DNA of 64,000 nucleotides from Lachnospiraceae bacterium A4 (GTDB lineage Bacteria > Bacillota > Clostridia > Lachnospirales > Lachnospiraceae): assembly GCA_000403215.2 (NCBI GenBank), contig KE159564.1, positions 78,483-142,482 on the forward strand. The letters run 5' to 3'. A program made the position numbers and the translations under genes. The notes beneath the pieces were generated by a model. It ran no database searches and was not told where the DNA came from. It was given only the letters and a program-made list of their open reading frames with translations. Positions 9,055 to 17,846 of this stretch are shown here, piece by piece (the first letter of the stretch is position 1; each line of letters opens with the position of its first letter).

Positions 9055-9098
9055 AACAAGCCAAAGGCGATGACAAAACGCATCGACTTTGGCTTGTT
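9055..9098 (-). terminator. Long hairpin between purA and the BMP gene
   Basis: A 12-bp perfect stem AACAAGCCAAAG/CTTTGGCTTGTT (9055-9066 with 9087-9098) continues, after a one-base mismatch, into an inner 5-bp stem CGATG/CATCG. It lies 11 bases after the purA stop. It probably terminates or stabilises the pur transcript, although the following T-run is weak; it also forms the leader of the BMP gene. Confidence 0.6.
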
Positions 9099-9108
9099 CT
9101 TGATACTA

Positions 9109-10401
9109 TTATTTATTTAACGTGCTCTTTCGATAGATAATGTCGTCTCTGGCAGGCCCGTTGCTCACAAGTGTGATTGGATAGCCGATCTGTTCCTCGA
9201 TAAACTCCACATACCTGCGGCAGTTCTGCGGCAGCTCCTCATAATTTCTGATGCCCCTGATATCGGACTTCCAGCCTGGCAGTGTCGTGAATACCGGTTT
9301 TGCCTTTGCAAGTTTTGCCGTAACAGGAAACTGTGTCGTCACCTCACCGTCAATCTCATAGCCTGTGCAGACAGGAATCTCATCCAGATAGCCGAGTACA
9401 TCAAGCACCGTAAAGCAGACATCGGTCGTGCCCTGCAAGCGGCAGCCATATTTTGATGCAACACAGTCAAACCAGCCCATGCGTCTCGGACGTCCTGTCG
9501 TCGCACCATACTCGCCGCCGTCTCCGCCGCGGCGCCGAAGTTCATCTGCCTCCTCGCCAAATATCTCAGACACAAAAGCTCCCGCCCCCACTGATGAGGA
9601 GTACGCCTTGCATACAGTATAAATTTTTTTGATCTCATAAGGCGGTATCCCTGCGCCGATCGCACCGTAGGCGGCAAGCGTCGAAGAGGAGGTTACCATC
9701 GGATAAATTCCATGATCAGGGTCCTTTAATGTCCCTAACTGTCCCTCTAACAAAATGTTCTTTCCAGCCTTTAACGCCTCGTCGAGATACACAGAGACAT
9801 CACACACAAACGGTTTGATCATATCTCTGTAGGTGTGCAGCGTCTCGAGAAGCGCTGACGGGTCAAGCGCCGGTTTGTGATACAAATGTTCCAGAATTAC
9901 ATTTTTCTGTGCCACTACACTTTCAATCTTTTCTTTTAAAAGTTCCTCGTCAAAAAGCTCGCTCACTTGGAACCCGATCTTTGCGTATTTATCAGAATAA
10001 AAAGGTGCAATGCCAGACTTGGTAGAGCCAAAGGACTTACCGCCCAGACGCTCCTCCTCATACTGATCAAACAGAATATGGTACGGCATCACAATCTGTG
10101 CCCTGTCTGATACCAAAATCTTAGGCATCGGCACATTTCTGTCTATGATAGATTTGATCTCCTCCATCAGAATTGGAATATTGAGCGCCACACCATTGCC
10201 TATAATGCTTGTCGTATGATTATAAAATACGCCTGAAGGCAGCGTGTGAAGTGCAAACTTACCATAATTGTTCACAATTGTGTGTCCTGCATTTGCACCC
10301 CCCTGAAAACGGATAACAATATCTGCCTCCCGCGCGAGCATATCGGTAATCTTACCTTTTCCCTCGTCGCCCCAGTTCGCTCCTACTACTGCTTTTACCA
10401 T
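9109..10401 (-). CDS. purA: Adenylosuccinate synthetase
   Basis: About 430 residues, normal for the family. It condenses IMP with aspartate using GTP to form adenylosuccinate, the first committed step to AMP. The GTP-binding signature VVGANWGDEGKGKITDML begins at residue 3, and GGANAGHTIV, the TSSSTLAAYGAIGAG segment and the C-terminal LVSNGPARDD all match. The chosen start is the ATG at 10401, since GGAGG sits 7 bases upstream; an ATG two codons earlier is too close to that site. It is separated from purB by a 190-base gap with its own promoter, unlike purC-purF-purB, which are tightly packed. Confidence 0.97.
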   Translation of the reverse strand: MVKAVVGANWGDEGKGKITDMLAREADIVIRFQGGANAGHTIVNNYGKFALHTLPSGVFYNHTTSIIGNGVALNIPILMEEIKSIIDRNVPMPKILVSDRAQIVMPYHILFDQYEEERLGGKSFGSTKSGIAPFYSDKYAKIGFQVSELFDEELLKEKIESVVAQKNVILEHLYHKPALDPSALLETLHTYRDMIKPFVCDVSVYLDEALKAGKNILLEGQLGTLKDPDHGIYPMVTSSSTLAAYGAIGAGIPPYEIKKIYTVCKAYSSSVGAGAFVSEIFGEEADELRRRGGDGGEYGATTGRPRRMGWFDCVASKYGCRLQGTTDVCFTVLDVLGYLDEIPVCTGYEIDGEVTTQFPVTAKLAKAKPVFTTLPGWKSDIRGIRNYEELPQNCRRYVEFIEEQIGYPITLVSNGPARDDIIYRKSTLNK

Positions 10402-10483
10402 TGACATACCTCCGGTTCTCTTCCTCGGAACTGTCCCCATTCGATGACGCCGGACACTTCCTTACTGAATTGTATCTACACTG

Positions 10484-10540
10484 TGCCAGATACCTTTATC
10501 CGAAATCTGCGATCATTCCAGCAAAATACAGGTATCTGTG
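10484..10540 (-). promoter_or_regulatory. Leader hairpin upstream of purA
   Basis: CAGATACCT and its complement AGGTATCTG face each other across about 38 bases within the purA 5' leader. The pairing could shape the leader RNA. I see no match to a known purine riboswitch fold, so the function is open. Confidence 0.35.
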
Positions 10541-10560
10541 TGCATGAAGCACCGCTAATA

Positions 10561-10589
10561 ATGATACAACTTTTTGATACATAAGTAAA
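10561..10589 (-). promoter_or_regulatory. Promoter of purA
   Basis: Read on the minus strand: TTTACT at 10589-10584, a 17-base spacer, and TATCAT at 10566-10561. It lies just after the purB stop and gives purA an independent start of about 160 bases leader length. Confidence 0.5.
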
Positions 10590-10595
10590 GAATAT

Positions 10596-12047
10596 TTATA
10601 CATTAATTTCTGCCTTGATGCCAAGCTCTGCCTTGTTTGCCTCCAGCACAGGCTTTACGACCTTATCAAGAAACGCGTCCACCTGTACTGGCGACCTGCC
10701 GACATACTTGGACGGGTCCATCGCCGCCTGAAGTTGATCGAGTGTCAAGTTAAATTCCGGGTCTGCCGCAATCAGCTCCAATAGATTGTTGTCTTTTCCC
10801 TCCACCTTGACATTCTTTCCAGCCTCCATGGAAAGTGTCCTGATCTTCTCGTGAAGCTCTTGTCTGTTTCCGCCATTTTTTACGGCGTCCATCATAATGT
10901 TCTCCGTCGCCATAAACGGAAGTTCTGCCAGCAGATGCTTTGTGATCACCTTGTCATAGACCACCAGACCGTCCACGACATTGAGGCACAGATCGAGTAT
11001 GCCATCGATTGCAAGGAAGCCTTCCGGAATCGAGAGCCTCTTGTTTGCCGAATCATCAAGCGTCCGCTCAAACCACTGCGTTGCGGACGTGACCGCCGGA
11101 TTTAATGCGTCAATCATCACATAGCGGGACAAGGAGGCGATGCGCTCAGACCGCATCGGATTTCGCTTGTAAGCCATCGCTGACGAGCCTATCTGGTTTT
11201 TCTCAAAGGGCTCCTCCACCTCTTTTAAGTGCTGTAGCAGGCGGATATCGTTTGACATCTTGTGTGCACTTGCCGCAATTCCGGCTAAGATATTTGCCAC
11301 TCTGGTGTCTACTTTTCTGGAATAGGTCTGTCCTGACACTGCATAGCAGTCTTTAAAACCCATCTTTGCTGCAATCATGGGGTCAATCTTGTCAATCGTC
11401 TCCTGATCGCCGTCAAAAAGCTCCAGAAAGCTTGCCTGTGTGCCTGTCGTTCCTTTGGACCCCAGCAGCTTCAGGCTTCCCATCACATACTCCAGATCTT
11501 CCAAATCCATCAAAAACTCCTGCATCCAGAGCGTCGCACGCTTGCCTACCGTGGTCGGCTGTGCAGGCTGGAAATGTGTGAAGGCAAGTGTCGGCAGGTT
11601 CTTGTAATTCTCTGCAAATTTTGCAAGTTCGGCAACCACATTCACCAGTTTTTTGTGCACCAGCTTCATCGCCTCATTCATCACAATAATATCAGTATTG
11701 TCACCGACATAGCAGGAGGTTGCCCCCAGATGAATGATGCCTGCCGCCTTCGGGCACTGCTGTCCATAGGCATATACATGACTCATCACATCATGGCGCA
11801 CCAGCTTCTCGCGCTCTCTTGCCACCTCATAGTTGATATCCTCCGCGTGTGCCTTCAGCTCATCAATCTGCTCGCGTGAGATGACGGGCTTGCCATTCTC
11901 ACTCAGCCCAAGCTCCATCTCCGTCTCCGCCAGCGCAATCCAAAGCCGCCTCCATGTCTTAAACTTCATATCCTGTGAAAAAATATACTGCATTTCCTTG
12001 CTGGCATAACGCTCAGAAAGGGGGCTTGTGTATCTGTCTGTACTCAT
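10596..12047 (-). CDS. purB: Adenylosuccinate lyase
   Basis: 483 residues of the fumarase/aspartase superfamily. It cleaves SAICAR to AICAR and adenylosuccinate to AMP, both releasing fumarate. Visible motifs are TSCYVGDNTD (residues near 110), THFQPAQPTTVGKR, and the superfamily signature GSSAMAYKRNPMRSER around residue 290. The length fits the longer purB type rather than the 430-residue Bacillus form. A GAGGAGAAGAG ribosome binding site precedes the ATG. It lies 23 bases after purF and is presumably co-transcribed with purC and purF. Confidence 0.97.
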   Translation of the reverse strand: MSTDRYTSPLSERYASKEMQYIFSQDMKFKTWRRLWIALAETEMELGLSENGKPVISREQIDELKAHAEDINYEVAREREKLVRHDVMSHVYAYGQQCPKAAGIIHLGATSCYVGDNTDIIVMNEAMKLVHKKLVNVVAELAKFAENYKNLPTLAFTHFQPAQPTTVGKRATLWMQEFLMDLEDLEYVMGSLKLLGSKGTTGTQASFLELFDGDQETIDKIDPMIAAKMGFKDCYAVSGQTYSRKVDTRVANILAGIAASAHKMSNDIRLLQHLKEVEEPFEKNQIGSSAMAYKRNPMRSERIASLSRYVMIDALNPAVTSATQWFERTLDDSANKRLSIPEGFLAIDGILDLCLNVVDGLVVYDKVITKHLLAELPFMATENIMMDAVKNGGNRQELHEKIRTLSMEAGKNVKVEGKDNNLLELIAADPEFNLTLDQLQAAMDPSKYVGRSPVQVDAFLDKVVKPVLEANKAELGIKAEINV

Positions 12048-12070
12048 ACTCTTCTCCTCGTCCTAAATCT

Positions 12071-13519
12071 TTATTTGTCAAAATCACCGCGGATATCCCC
12101 TGTGGGCGGTGCCATCGGATAGTCCCCATTAAAACAGCCTGTACAAATGCCCAGTCCGTCCACCATCTCCCGCAGCCGCTCTATATCCAGATATCCCAGC
12201 GAATCCGCGCCGATCATTGCTCTAATCTCATCGACAGTCCTGTTATTTGCAATCAACTGGTCCTTTGCCGGTACATCTGTGCCAAAATAGCAGGGCCACA
12301 GAAAAGGCGGCGAGCTGATGCGCACATGAACCTCCTTTGCACCTGCCTCGCGCAGCATATGCACAATCCTGTCCGAAGTCGTGCCGCGCACGATCGAGTC
12401 GTCGATCATAATAATCCGTTTGCCGTTCACCGCTTCCTTGAGAACATTTAGCTTTACCTTCACACTCGACTCCCGGCTGCTCTGCCTGGGCTTGATAAAA
12501 GTCCTTCCTACATAGCCGTTCTTCACAAACGCTGTGCCGTAAGGTATCCCTGACTGTAACGAATACCCCAGTGCAGCCGCATTGCCAGACTCCGGCACGC
12601 CCACGACAAGGTCTGCCTCCACGGGCGAATCCATCGCAAGAAAACGCCCCGCCTGGATTCGTGCCGCATATACGCTCACTCCGTCAAACTGGCTGTCAGG
12701 CCGCGCAAAATAAATGTATTCAAAGATACACCGCGCCTCCTGTTCTTTGGAGACGGCACGTGACAGATCTGACAGAATGCCGCCGTCCGGGGTAATCGTG
12801 ACAGTCTCTCCCGGAAGGACGTCGCGCACAAACTCTGCGCCGATCGTATCCAGTGCACAGGTCTCAGAAGTGATGATATAGCTGTTTTCCCGTTTCCCGA
12901 TACAGAGCGGCTTGAACCCATACGGGTCTCTCGCCCCGATCAGCTTTCTGGGGCTCATCACCACCAGCGAGTATGCGCCCCGAAGCTTTTGACATGCCCG
13001 GTTTACTGCCTCCTCAACGGTTTGGGTTTGAAGGCGCTCGCGCGCAATATGGTACGCGATCACCTCCGAGTCAATCGTTGTCTGAAAAATAGCGCCTGTG
13101 TATTCCAAATCATGCCGAAGCTCTGCGGCGTTGATAAGATTGCCGTTGTGCGCAAGCGCCAGTGTCCCCTTCACATAATTTAACACAAGCGGCTGGGCGT
13201 TCTCCCGCGTGGACGCACCCGCTGTCGAGTAGCGCACATGTCCCACACCGATATCGCCCTTGAGCGGCTCGAGATTGTCCTGCGTGAACACTTCATTGAC
13301 AAGCCCCATTCCCTTGTAGGATATTACTTTTCCTTTGGGACCGCTGGTCTCACTGACCGCTATGCCGCAGCTTTCCTGTCCCCTGTGCTGTAGCGCAAAA
13401 AGACCATAATAGATTGTCGATGCGACCTCCCGCCCCTCAAAGTCATAAATGCCAAAGACGCCGCACTCCTCCTTCACGCCTGTCTCGTCAAGATTTCTGT
13501 CGATCTCCTCATTGTACAT
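12071..13519 (-). CDS. purF: Amidophosphoribosyltransferase
   Basis: 482 residues. It transfers the glutamine amide to PRPP, the first committed step of purine synthesis. A short propeptide precedes the nucleophile Cys19 in KEECGVFGIY, so processing is expected. The glutaminase domain runs to about residue 235; the phosphoribosyltransferase domain carries the PRPP loop RIIMIDDSIVRGTTS near 355. Cysteines in CYFGTD and ICTGCFNGDYP match the iron-sulfur cluster ligands of Bacillus-type enzymes, which makes the enzyme oxygen-sensitive. It sits 12 bases after purC. Confidence 0.97.
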   Translation of the reverse strand: MYNEEIDRNLDETGVKEECGVFGIYDFEGREVASTIYYGLFALQHRGQESCGIAVSETSGPKGKVISYKGMGLVNEVFTQDNLEPLKGDIGVGHVRYSTAGASTRENAQPLVLNYVKGTLALAHNGNLINAAELRHDLEYTGAIFQTTIDSEVIAYHIARERLQTQTVEEAVNRACQKLRGAYSLVVMSPRKLIGARDPYGFKPLCIGKRENSYIITSETCALDTIGAEFVRDVLPGETVTITPDGGILSDLSRAVSKEQEARCIFEYIYFARPDSQFDGVSVYAARIQAGRFLAMDSPVEADLVVGVPESGNAAALGYSLQSGIPYGTAFVKNGYVGRTFIKPRQSSRESSVKVKLNVLKEAVNGKRIIMIDDSIVRGTTSDRIVHMLREAGAKEVHVRISSPPFLWPCYFGTDVPAKDQLIANNRTVDEIRAMIGADSLGYLDIERLREMVDGLGICTGCFNGDYPMAPPTGDIRGDFDK

Positions 13520-13531
13520 AAAATTTTTCCT

Positions 13532-14404
13532 TTATTTAAATTCTTTTCCTGTCAGCAGTGCAAACGCCTCTTTATATTTGTCAACCGTTCTGGTGACAAC
13601 CTCCTCCGGCAGCAGGTTCTCGTTATCAGGATTTGCCCTGAGCCAGTCTCTCACATACTGCTTGTCAAAAGATGGCTGTCCCTTTCCTGCCTCGTATCCG
13701 TCCAGCGGCCAGAAGCGTGAACTGTCCGGCGTGAGCATCTCATCGCCAAGCACCACATTGCCGTCCCTGTCAAGACCAAACTCAAACTTTGTATCCGCAA
13801 TGATAATTCCTTTGCTCAGCGCATATGCCGCACATTTTTTGTAGAGCGCGATCGTAGCCTCCTTAATCTTGACAGCGTACTCCTCTCCCTTTCCGGGAAA
13901 CTGTGCTTCCAGCACCTCAATGCTGCGCTCAAAGGAGATATTCTCATCATGCAGTCCAATCTCTGCCTTGGTGCTCGGCGTGTAGATCGGCTCAGGAAGC
14001 TTCTCAGACTCCTGTAATCCCTCTGGCAGTTTTATGCCGCAAACAGTTCCATTCTCCTTGTAGCTTGCCCAGCCGCTGCCTGTGATATATCCGCGCACAA
14101 TGCACTCAATTGGAAGCATCTCAAGTTTTTGGCACATCATGCTCTTTCCCTCAAACTGCTCGTTCTGGAAAAATTCGGGCATGTCCTTCACGTCCACAGA
14201 AATCATGTGGTTCGGTACAACCTCCTTCGTGAAATCAAACCAGAATTTTGACATCTGTGTCAGTATTGCGCCCTTGTTCGTAATCTTGTTTCTTAAAATG
14301 ACATCAAAGGCGGAAATCCTGTCTGTCGCCACAATAATCAGACTGTTCCCGTTGTCATATACCTCACGTACCTTCCCCTCTTTGATTGGTGCAAATTCCT
14401 GCAT
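13532..14404 (-). CDS. purC: SAICAR synthetase
   Basis: 290 residues, longer than the 235-residue Bacillus enzyme but similar to the extended form seen in many Clostridia. It joins aspartate to CAIR using ATP. Recognisable are EGKVREVYDNGNSLIIVATDRISAFD split over the first 35 residues, ECIVRGYITGSGW near 115, and GIIIADTKFEFG near 210. It has an AGGAGGAAGAAG ribosome binding site and leads purC-purF-purB. Only 38 bases separate it from the upstream membrane coiled-coil gene, and I see no clear promoter in that gap, so read-through from the upstream cluster is likely. Confidence 0.97.
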   Translation of the reverse strand: MQEFAPIKEGKVREVYDNGNSLIIVATDRISAFDVILRNKITNKGAILTQMSKFWFDFTKEVVPNHMISVDVKDMPEFFQNEQFEGKSMMCQKLEMLPIECIVRGYITGSGWASYKENGTVCGIKLPEGLQESEKLPEPIYTPSTKAEIGLHDENISFERSIEVLEAQFPGKGEEYAVKIKEATIALYKKCAAYALSKGIIIADTKFEFGLDRDGNVVLGDEMLTPDSSRFWPLDGYEAGKGQPSFDKQYVRDWLRANPDNENLLPEEVVTRTVDKYKEAFALLTGKEFK

Positions 14405-14442
14405 CTCTTCTTCCTCCTAAATATATACTTTTATAAAATGCT

Positions 14443-15627
14443 TTAAGCAAGCGCTTTCTCATAGTCAGACACCAGATCTAAGATCTTCTCCGCGTACTCG
14501 GGATATTTATCCACAATATCCTTCACCTCGTCCTGTGCCTCCTGTGCCGCCTTGGCGTTGTACTCCATCTGTTTTCTGAGCTTCTGGCGGCGGATAATCA
14601 GTCCATGCCGGATTTCAATCATCTCTTTATTGTCAATCAAGGCAGCCGCCTGACGCAGCCAGATATTCGGGTCTGCGAGATTGCAGCGGCGCAGCAGTTT
14701 GATCAGCGCGGCCTCATTAAAGTCCAAATCCTGATCCATCTGCTTCTCCTGCTCACGGTGAATATTTTCCTCTAAATATTTGTCCCAGAGCTTTTTGAGC
14801 TCGTTGGAACTGTTCACATCATATTTCACATACAGATATTCCAGAAGATTTGTGTTGTTCACATAGCGGATTTTCACTGTATTGTGCAGCAGCACAAGTT
14901 TATTAATTCCCTTCTCAACCCTCACAAGCTCGCGCTGTGCATCATGGAATTTGACATACACAAACGCAAGTGTTGACGCTGCGATGAGCACAGCGACCGC
15001 ATAGCCCAGCGACACTTCTAACTGCCATGCCGCACCGATAATCGTGAGCATCAGCACCAGAAACAGCATCGAGCCAACGCAGATAAAGGTGAGGCCTTTC
15101 ATATTCTGCATTGTATTTAGAAGCTCGTTCTTTCGGAAATAATAGGCATGGCGCTCACCTTCAAGCCTTCCCATATCTTTTTTGACAAGGACTTGATAAT
15201 CTTCTGCCTCTTTGAGCTTGCTGTATCCCTCTGGCATATACTGCTCTACGCGCTCCATGCGCAGATAATCCTCCGGCTTCATAATACGCCGCTTTTTGTC
15301 AAGCTTCTCCCTGCTGTTTTCGAGCTCGAGAAGCTTTGTAGCATACGTCTTTAGCTGCTCCTTCACCTCGTCTGTCTGTGCCTCGATTTCCTCCATATCG
15401 GTCAAGTAAGATGTCACCAGATTATATTCTCCTCCCAGCGCGTCCAGCTCCTTTGACGCCTCTGACATCTGCTCCAGACACGCCTTGACGTAGTGCTCGC
15501 GCTGTTTCTTGTCATGCATGTCAATATTATCGCGCTTTAAGCTCTCCTCCTCCCAGTCGGGGCGGCACACATTTTCTTCATCCGCCTGACGGTCAAAAAG
15601 TCCCTTGATTTTTCCCAGTAACCCCAT
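14443..15627 (-). CDS. Membrane-anchored coiled-coil protein of the DUF5716/5717 cluster
   Basis: About 394 residues, family not recognised. Residues 1-175 are highly charged and heptad-rich, so a long coiled coil is expected (EIEAQTDEVKEQLKTYATKL, YSKLKEAEDYQVLVKKD). Two adjacent hydrophobic helices follow near 180-200 (LTFICVGSMLFLVLMLTII) and 207-225, then a second helical, charged region to the end. Both large parts would face the cytoplasm. It is last in the four-gene cluster starting at 21422. I start it at the second ATG (15627) because AAAGGAG is 7 bases upstream of it but overlaps the first one too closely. The likely role is membrane anchoring or tethering of the cluster's other proteins; this is inference. 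Confidence 0.7.
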   Translation of the reverse strand: MGLLGKIKGLFDRQADEENVCRPDWEEESLKRDNIDMHDKKQREHYVKACLEQMSEASKELDALGGEYNLVTSYLTDMEEIEAQTDEVKEQLKTYATKLLELENSREKLDKKRRIMKPEDYLRMERVEQYMPEGYSKLKEAEDYQVLVKKDMGRLEGERHAYYFRKNELLNTMQNMKGLTFICVGSMLFLVLMLTIIGAAWQLEVSLGYAVAVLIAASTLAFVYVKFHDAQRELVRVEKGINKLVLLHNTVKIRYVNNTNLLEYLYVKYDVNSSNELKKLWDKYLEENIHREQEKQMDQDLDFNEAALIKLLRRCNLADPNIWLRQAAALIDNKEMIEIRHGLIIRRQKLRKQMEYNAKAAQEAQDEVKDIVDKYPEYAEKILDLVSDYEKALA

Positions 15628-15648
15628 TTTCATACTCCTTTCGCCATT

Positions 15649-16482
15649 TTAGTCCATTGTCTGACGTTTGTAATCCTTCTTGAGCTGCCTGATCAGCCCC
15701 TGTGACTGCTGGCTGTACGCCTCGAGCTGTCCTTCCTCCCTGAGCCGCGCAAGCTCTGTCACGAGCTGCCGCTCTCTCGATACAAGCCATCTTTCATCTG
15801 CCTGCGCACACAGTTGCTCTACCTTTAGAAAATCCTCCTCCCAATTCGGATTCTCGCGCTTAAACGCGCCGTATGCATAGTCTGTGAGTGCTTTTTTGTT
15901 CGCAAGGATATAGGCATATCTCGTCTGCCTGTCAGGATGCAAAAGATACGCTTCATAATATAAGTTTGCCGCCTGCTTATAGGCAAAATCCATGGCATAG
16001 ACCGACGCCATATTATAATACAGCAGCGCCCTCCCTGCGCTGTCCCGCGATGGTATGTACTCCACAAGCTCTCTGTAAATCGAAAGTGCCTGACGGAATC
16101 TCCCCTGTTGGTACAGATATTCTGCCCGTTTTTTGTAGCGCTCGATCGTCGTGAGGCTGGACTGTTCTTTTAAGATACGGTCAACCTGTCTGATCGTGCT
16201 GCTGTCATACATCCCGGTCCGCTCAAAAACGGTCGAGACAAAGGCAGCCACGGACACATGTTTCCTGACATAGCCCTCGAGTTCATCTGCCAGCTCTGTA
16301 AGCCCGCATTCGTGGCGGATCCAGTTGACCAGCTCTGCCGAGACCACCGAGTCATCCAGCAAATGCACCCTTTCCATAAAATAATAACATAATTCCTCTA
16401 TAGAATACAATGAAATGTCAGAAAATTTTAAATAAAATGGATTTTTTGCATAATTTCCTGTGCATAAACAAACATTATTCAT
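15649..16482 (-). CDS. TPR-like helical protein of the DUF5716/5717 cluster
   Basis: 277 residues, soluble. Residues 115-215 show tetratricopeptide-style helix pairs: RYKKRAEYLYQQGRFRQALSIYRELVEY, then LLYYNMASVYAMDFAYKQAANLYYEAYLLHPD. The N-terminal 110 residues are helical with no known motif, and the C-terminus is a charged coiled segment. Such folds scaffold protein-protein contacts. It lies 21 bases after the membrane coiled-coil gene's start region and 20 bases downstream of the Hsp70-like gene, with an AGAGG site before the ATG, so it is clearly part of the same operon. Confidence 0.7.
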   Translation of the reverse strand: MNNVCLCTGNYAKNPFYLKFSDISLYSIEELCYYFMERVHLLDDSVVSAELVNWIRHECGLTELADELEGYVRKHVSVAAFVSTVFERTGMYDSSTIRQVDRILKEQSSLTTIERYKKRAEYLYQQGRFRQALSIYRELVEYIPSRDSAGRALLYYNMASVYAMDFAYKQAANLYYEAYLLHPDRQTRYAYILANKKALTDYAYGAFKRENPNWEEDFLKVEQLCAQADERWLVSRERQLVTELARLREEGQLEAYSQQSQGLIRQLKKDYKRQTMD

Positions 16483-16502
16483 TTACATAACCTCTTCCCC
16501 AT

Positions 16503-17825
16503 TTATGTAATCGCCTCAAGCGGCAGACATTCTCTCCAGACCTGCCCCGTGGATGGGAAAAATTCGCCAAAGCCCTTGTCCGTAATCTCAATCTGCACAG
16601 CATTGGCATCCTCCATATAAAACCGAAGCCCTACACGGTTTGTCTTATTGCCCCTGACCTTCATGCCCTCAAGCGAAATCCGCGCCACGCGTGTCTTTTT
16701 CCCATCAACCGGAGAAATATTGAGCGTAATCGTATTGTTTTTGACAAGCATCACATCAAAAACACTGTTTGCCTCATACCAGTTTGTGCCAGCGTCCAAA
16801 ATCGGATAATAAATCTCCGTCTGTCCTTTATCGCAGGTCATTCCGATATTCGCCCGCAGCTTGTCCGCCGACAGATATACATACGCGCCGGACAGCGTGG
16901 AGGGATACACCCTCTCCCGCGCCCCGTAACACGCCCCTTTACTGAAAAGATTGTTCCCCTGAAACACACGCCTTCCGCGGCACATGTACTTGAGCGAATC
17001 CCTGCACCATTCCTTTGAAAAATGTTCGCCCAGCAAAAAGACCGATGTGATGACCCGCTGGTCACAGTTCTTGCGCACAATCTCAAGCAGCGCTGCGTCG
17101 AGCTGCTTGTAAAATGCACTCTTTGCCGTCTCATTCTTATCTGACAGGTCCGGAATCCGCATTTGCGGATAATTTGCCGTCTCTATAAAACACGCCACTG
17201 GATTTGTCTTTCTGTTCATCGAGAGCAGATGGCTGTCAATGCCGTCACTTCTGTAATCATACAGCAGGACATCATGAATCCACATCTCCTGCGGCTGATG
17301 AATCATATATTGAAAAAAACAGTCCTCATGGCTCAAAAAATATACTTCGAGCTTTCGCTGCCCTGCGCGGTTTGACGCATTGCGAAGCATCTCCATGACC
17401 CCTTTATCCATCTCCTTGAGTGTGAATGCCACCGCCGCAATCTCTTCGGAGACAATATACGCCGACAGCAGGGCAAGCGCCTTTCGCACAAACAGGGCAA
17501 GCAGCTCTTCCGCCGTCACCGCCTCCTCGGCAGCCGAAGCTGTGCCAACCTTGACACTGGTGTTGTTTTTCGCCAGCACCAGCAGATTTTCAACAAGCGT
17601 TCCCTCCCCTTCCTTGGCAGTTTTCAACGCTTCTTTGCCAATCAGCCATGCCGCGCTTCCCGTGGCGTTCTTTTTTTTGCACAGCAGTGTAGGAATATTG
17701 TACTGCTCTTCCCCCATCACCAGACTCACCGTGTCCGGCATACTCTGGTCCTGTCTGCAATAGCTAATCTGTGAGTAGTCATTTCCAAGATCAAACCCGA
17801 CAACCACTTTATTCTTTTTCGTCAT
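16503..17825 (-). CDS. Hsp70/actin-fold protein, DUF5716-like
   Basis: 440 residues. The N-terminus VVVGFDLGNDYSQISYC resembles the phosphate-1 loop of Hsp70 and actin-fold ATPases (cf. GIDLGTTNS), and VLLYDYRSDGIDSHLL near residue 190 sits where the phosphate-2 loop should be but lacks the usual DxGGGT. Residues 320-440 look like a beta-sandwich (TEIYYPILDAGTNWYEAN, VARISLEGMKVRGNKTNRVGL), comparable in position to the substrate-binding domain of Hsp70. From memory it fits Pfam DUF5716, known from Lachnospiraceae; I could not check this. A chaperone-like or polymerising role is inference, and degenerate nucleotide loops leave ATPase activity uncertain. Confidence 0.7.
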   Translation of the reverse strand: MTKKNKVVVGFDLGNDYSQISYCRQDQSMPDTVSLVMGEEQYNIPTLLCKKKNATGSAAWLIGKEALKTAKEGEGTLVENLLVLAKNNTSVKVGTASAAEEAVTAEELLALFVRKALALLSAYIVSEEIAAVAFTLKEMDKGVMEMLRNASNRAGQRKLEVYFLSHEDCFFQYMIHQPQEMWIHDVLLYDYRSDGIDSHLLSMNRKTNPVACFIETANYPQMRIPDLSDKNETAKSAFYKQLDAALLEIVRKNCDQRVITSVFLLGEHFSKEWCRDSLKYMCRGRRVFQGNNLFSKGACYGARERVYPSTLSGAYVYLSADKLRANIGMTCDKGQTEIYYPILDAGTNWYEANSVFDVMLVKNNTITLNISPVDGKKTRVARISLEGMKVRGNKTNRVGLRFYMEDANAVQIEITDKGFGEFFPSTGQVWRECLPLEAIT

Positions 17826-17846
17826 AACAACTCTTTACCCCTCTGG

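Noticed and set aside
10402..10595. Purine riboswitch upstream of purA
   Set aside because: A hairpin exists, but the conserved three-way junction bases of the purine aptamer are not seen.
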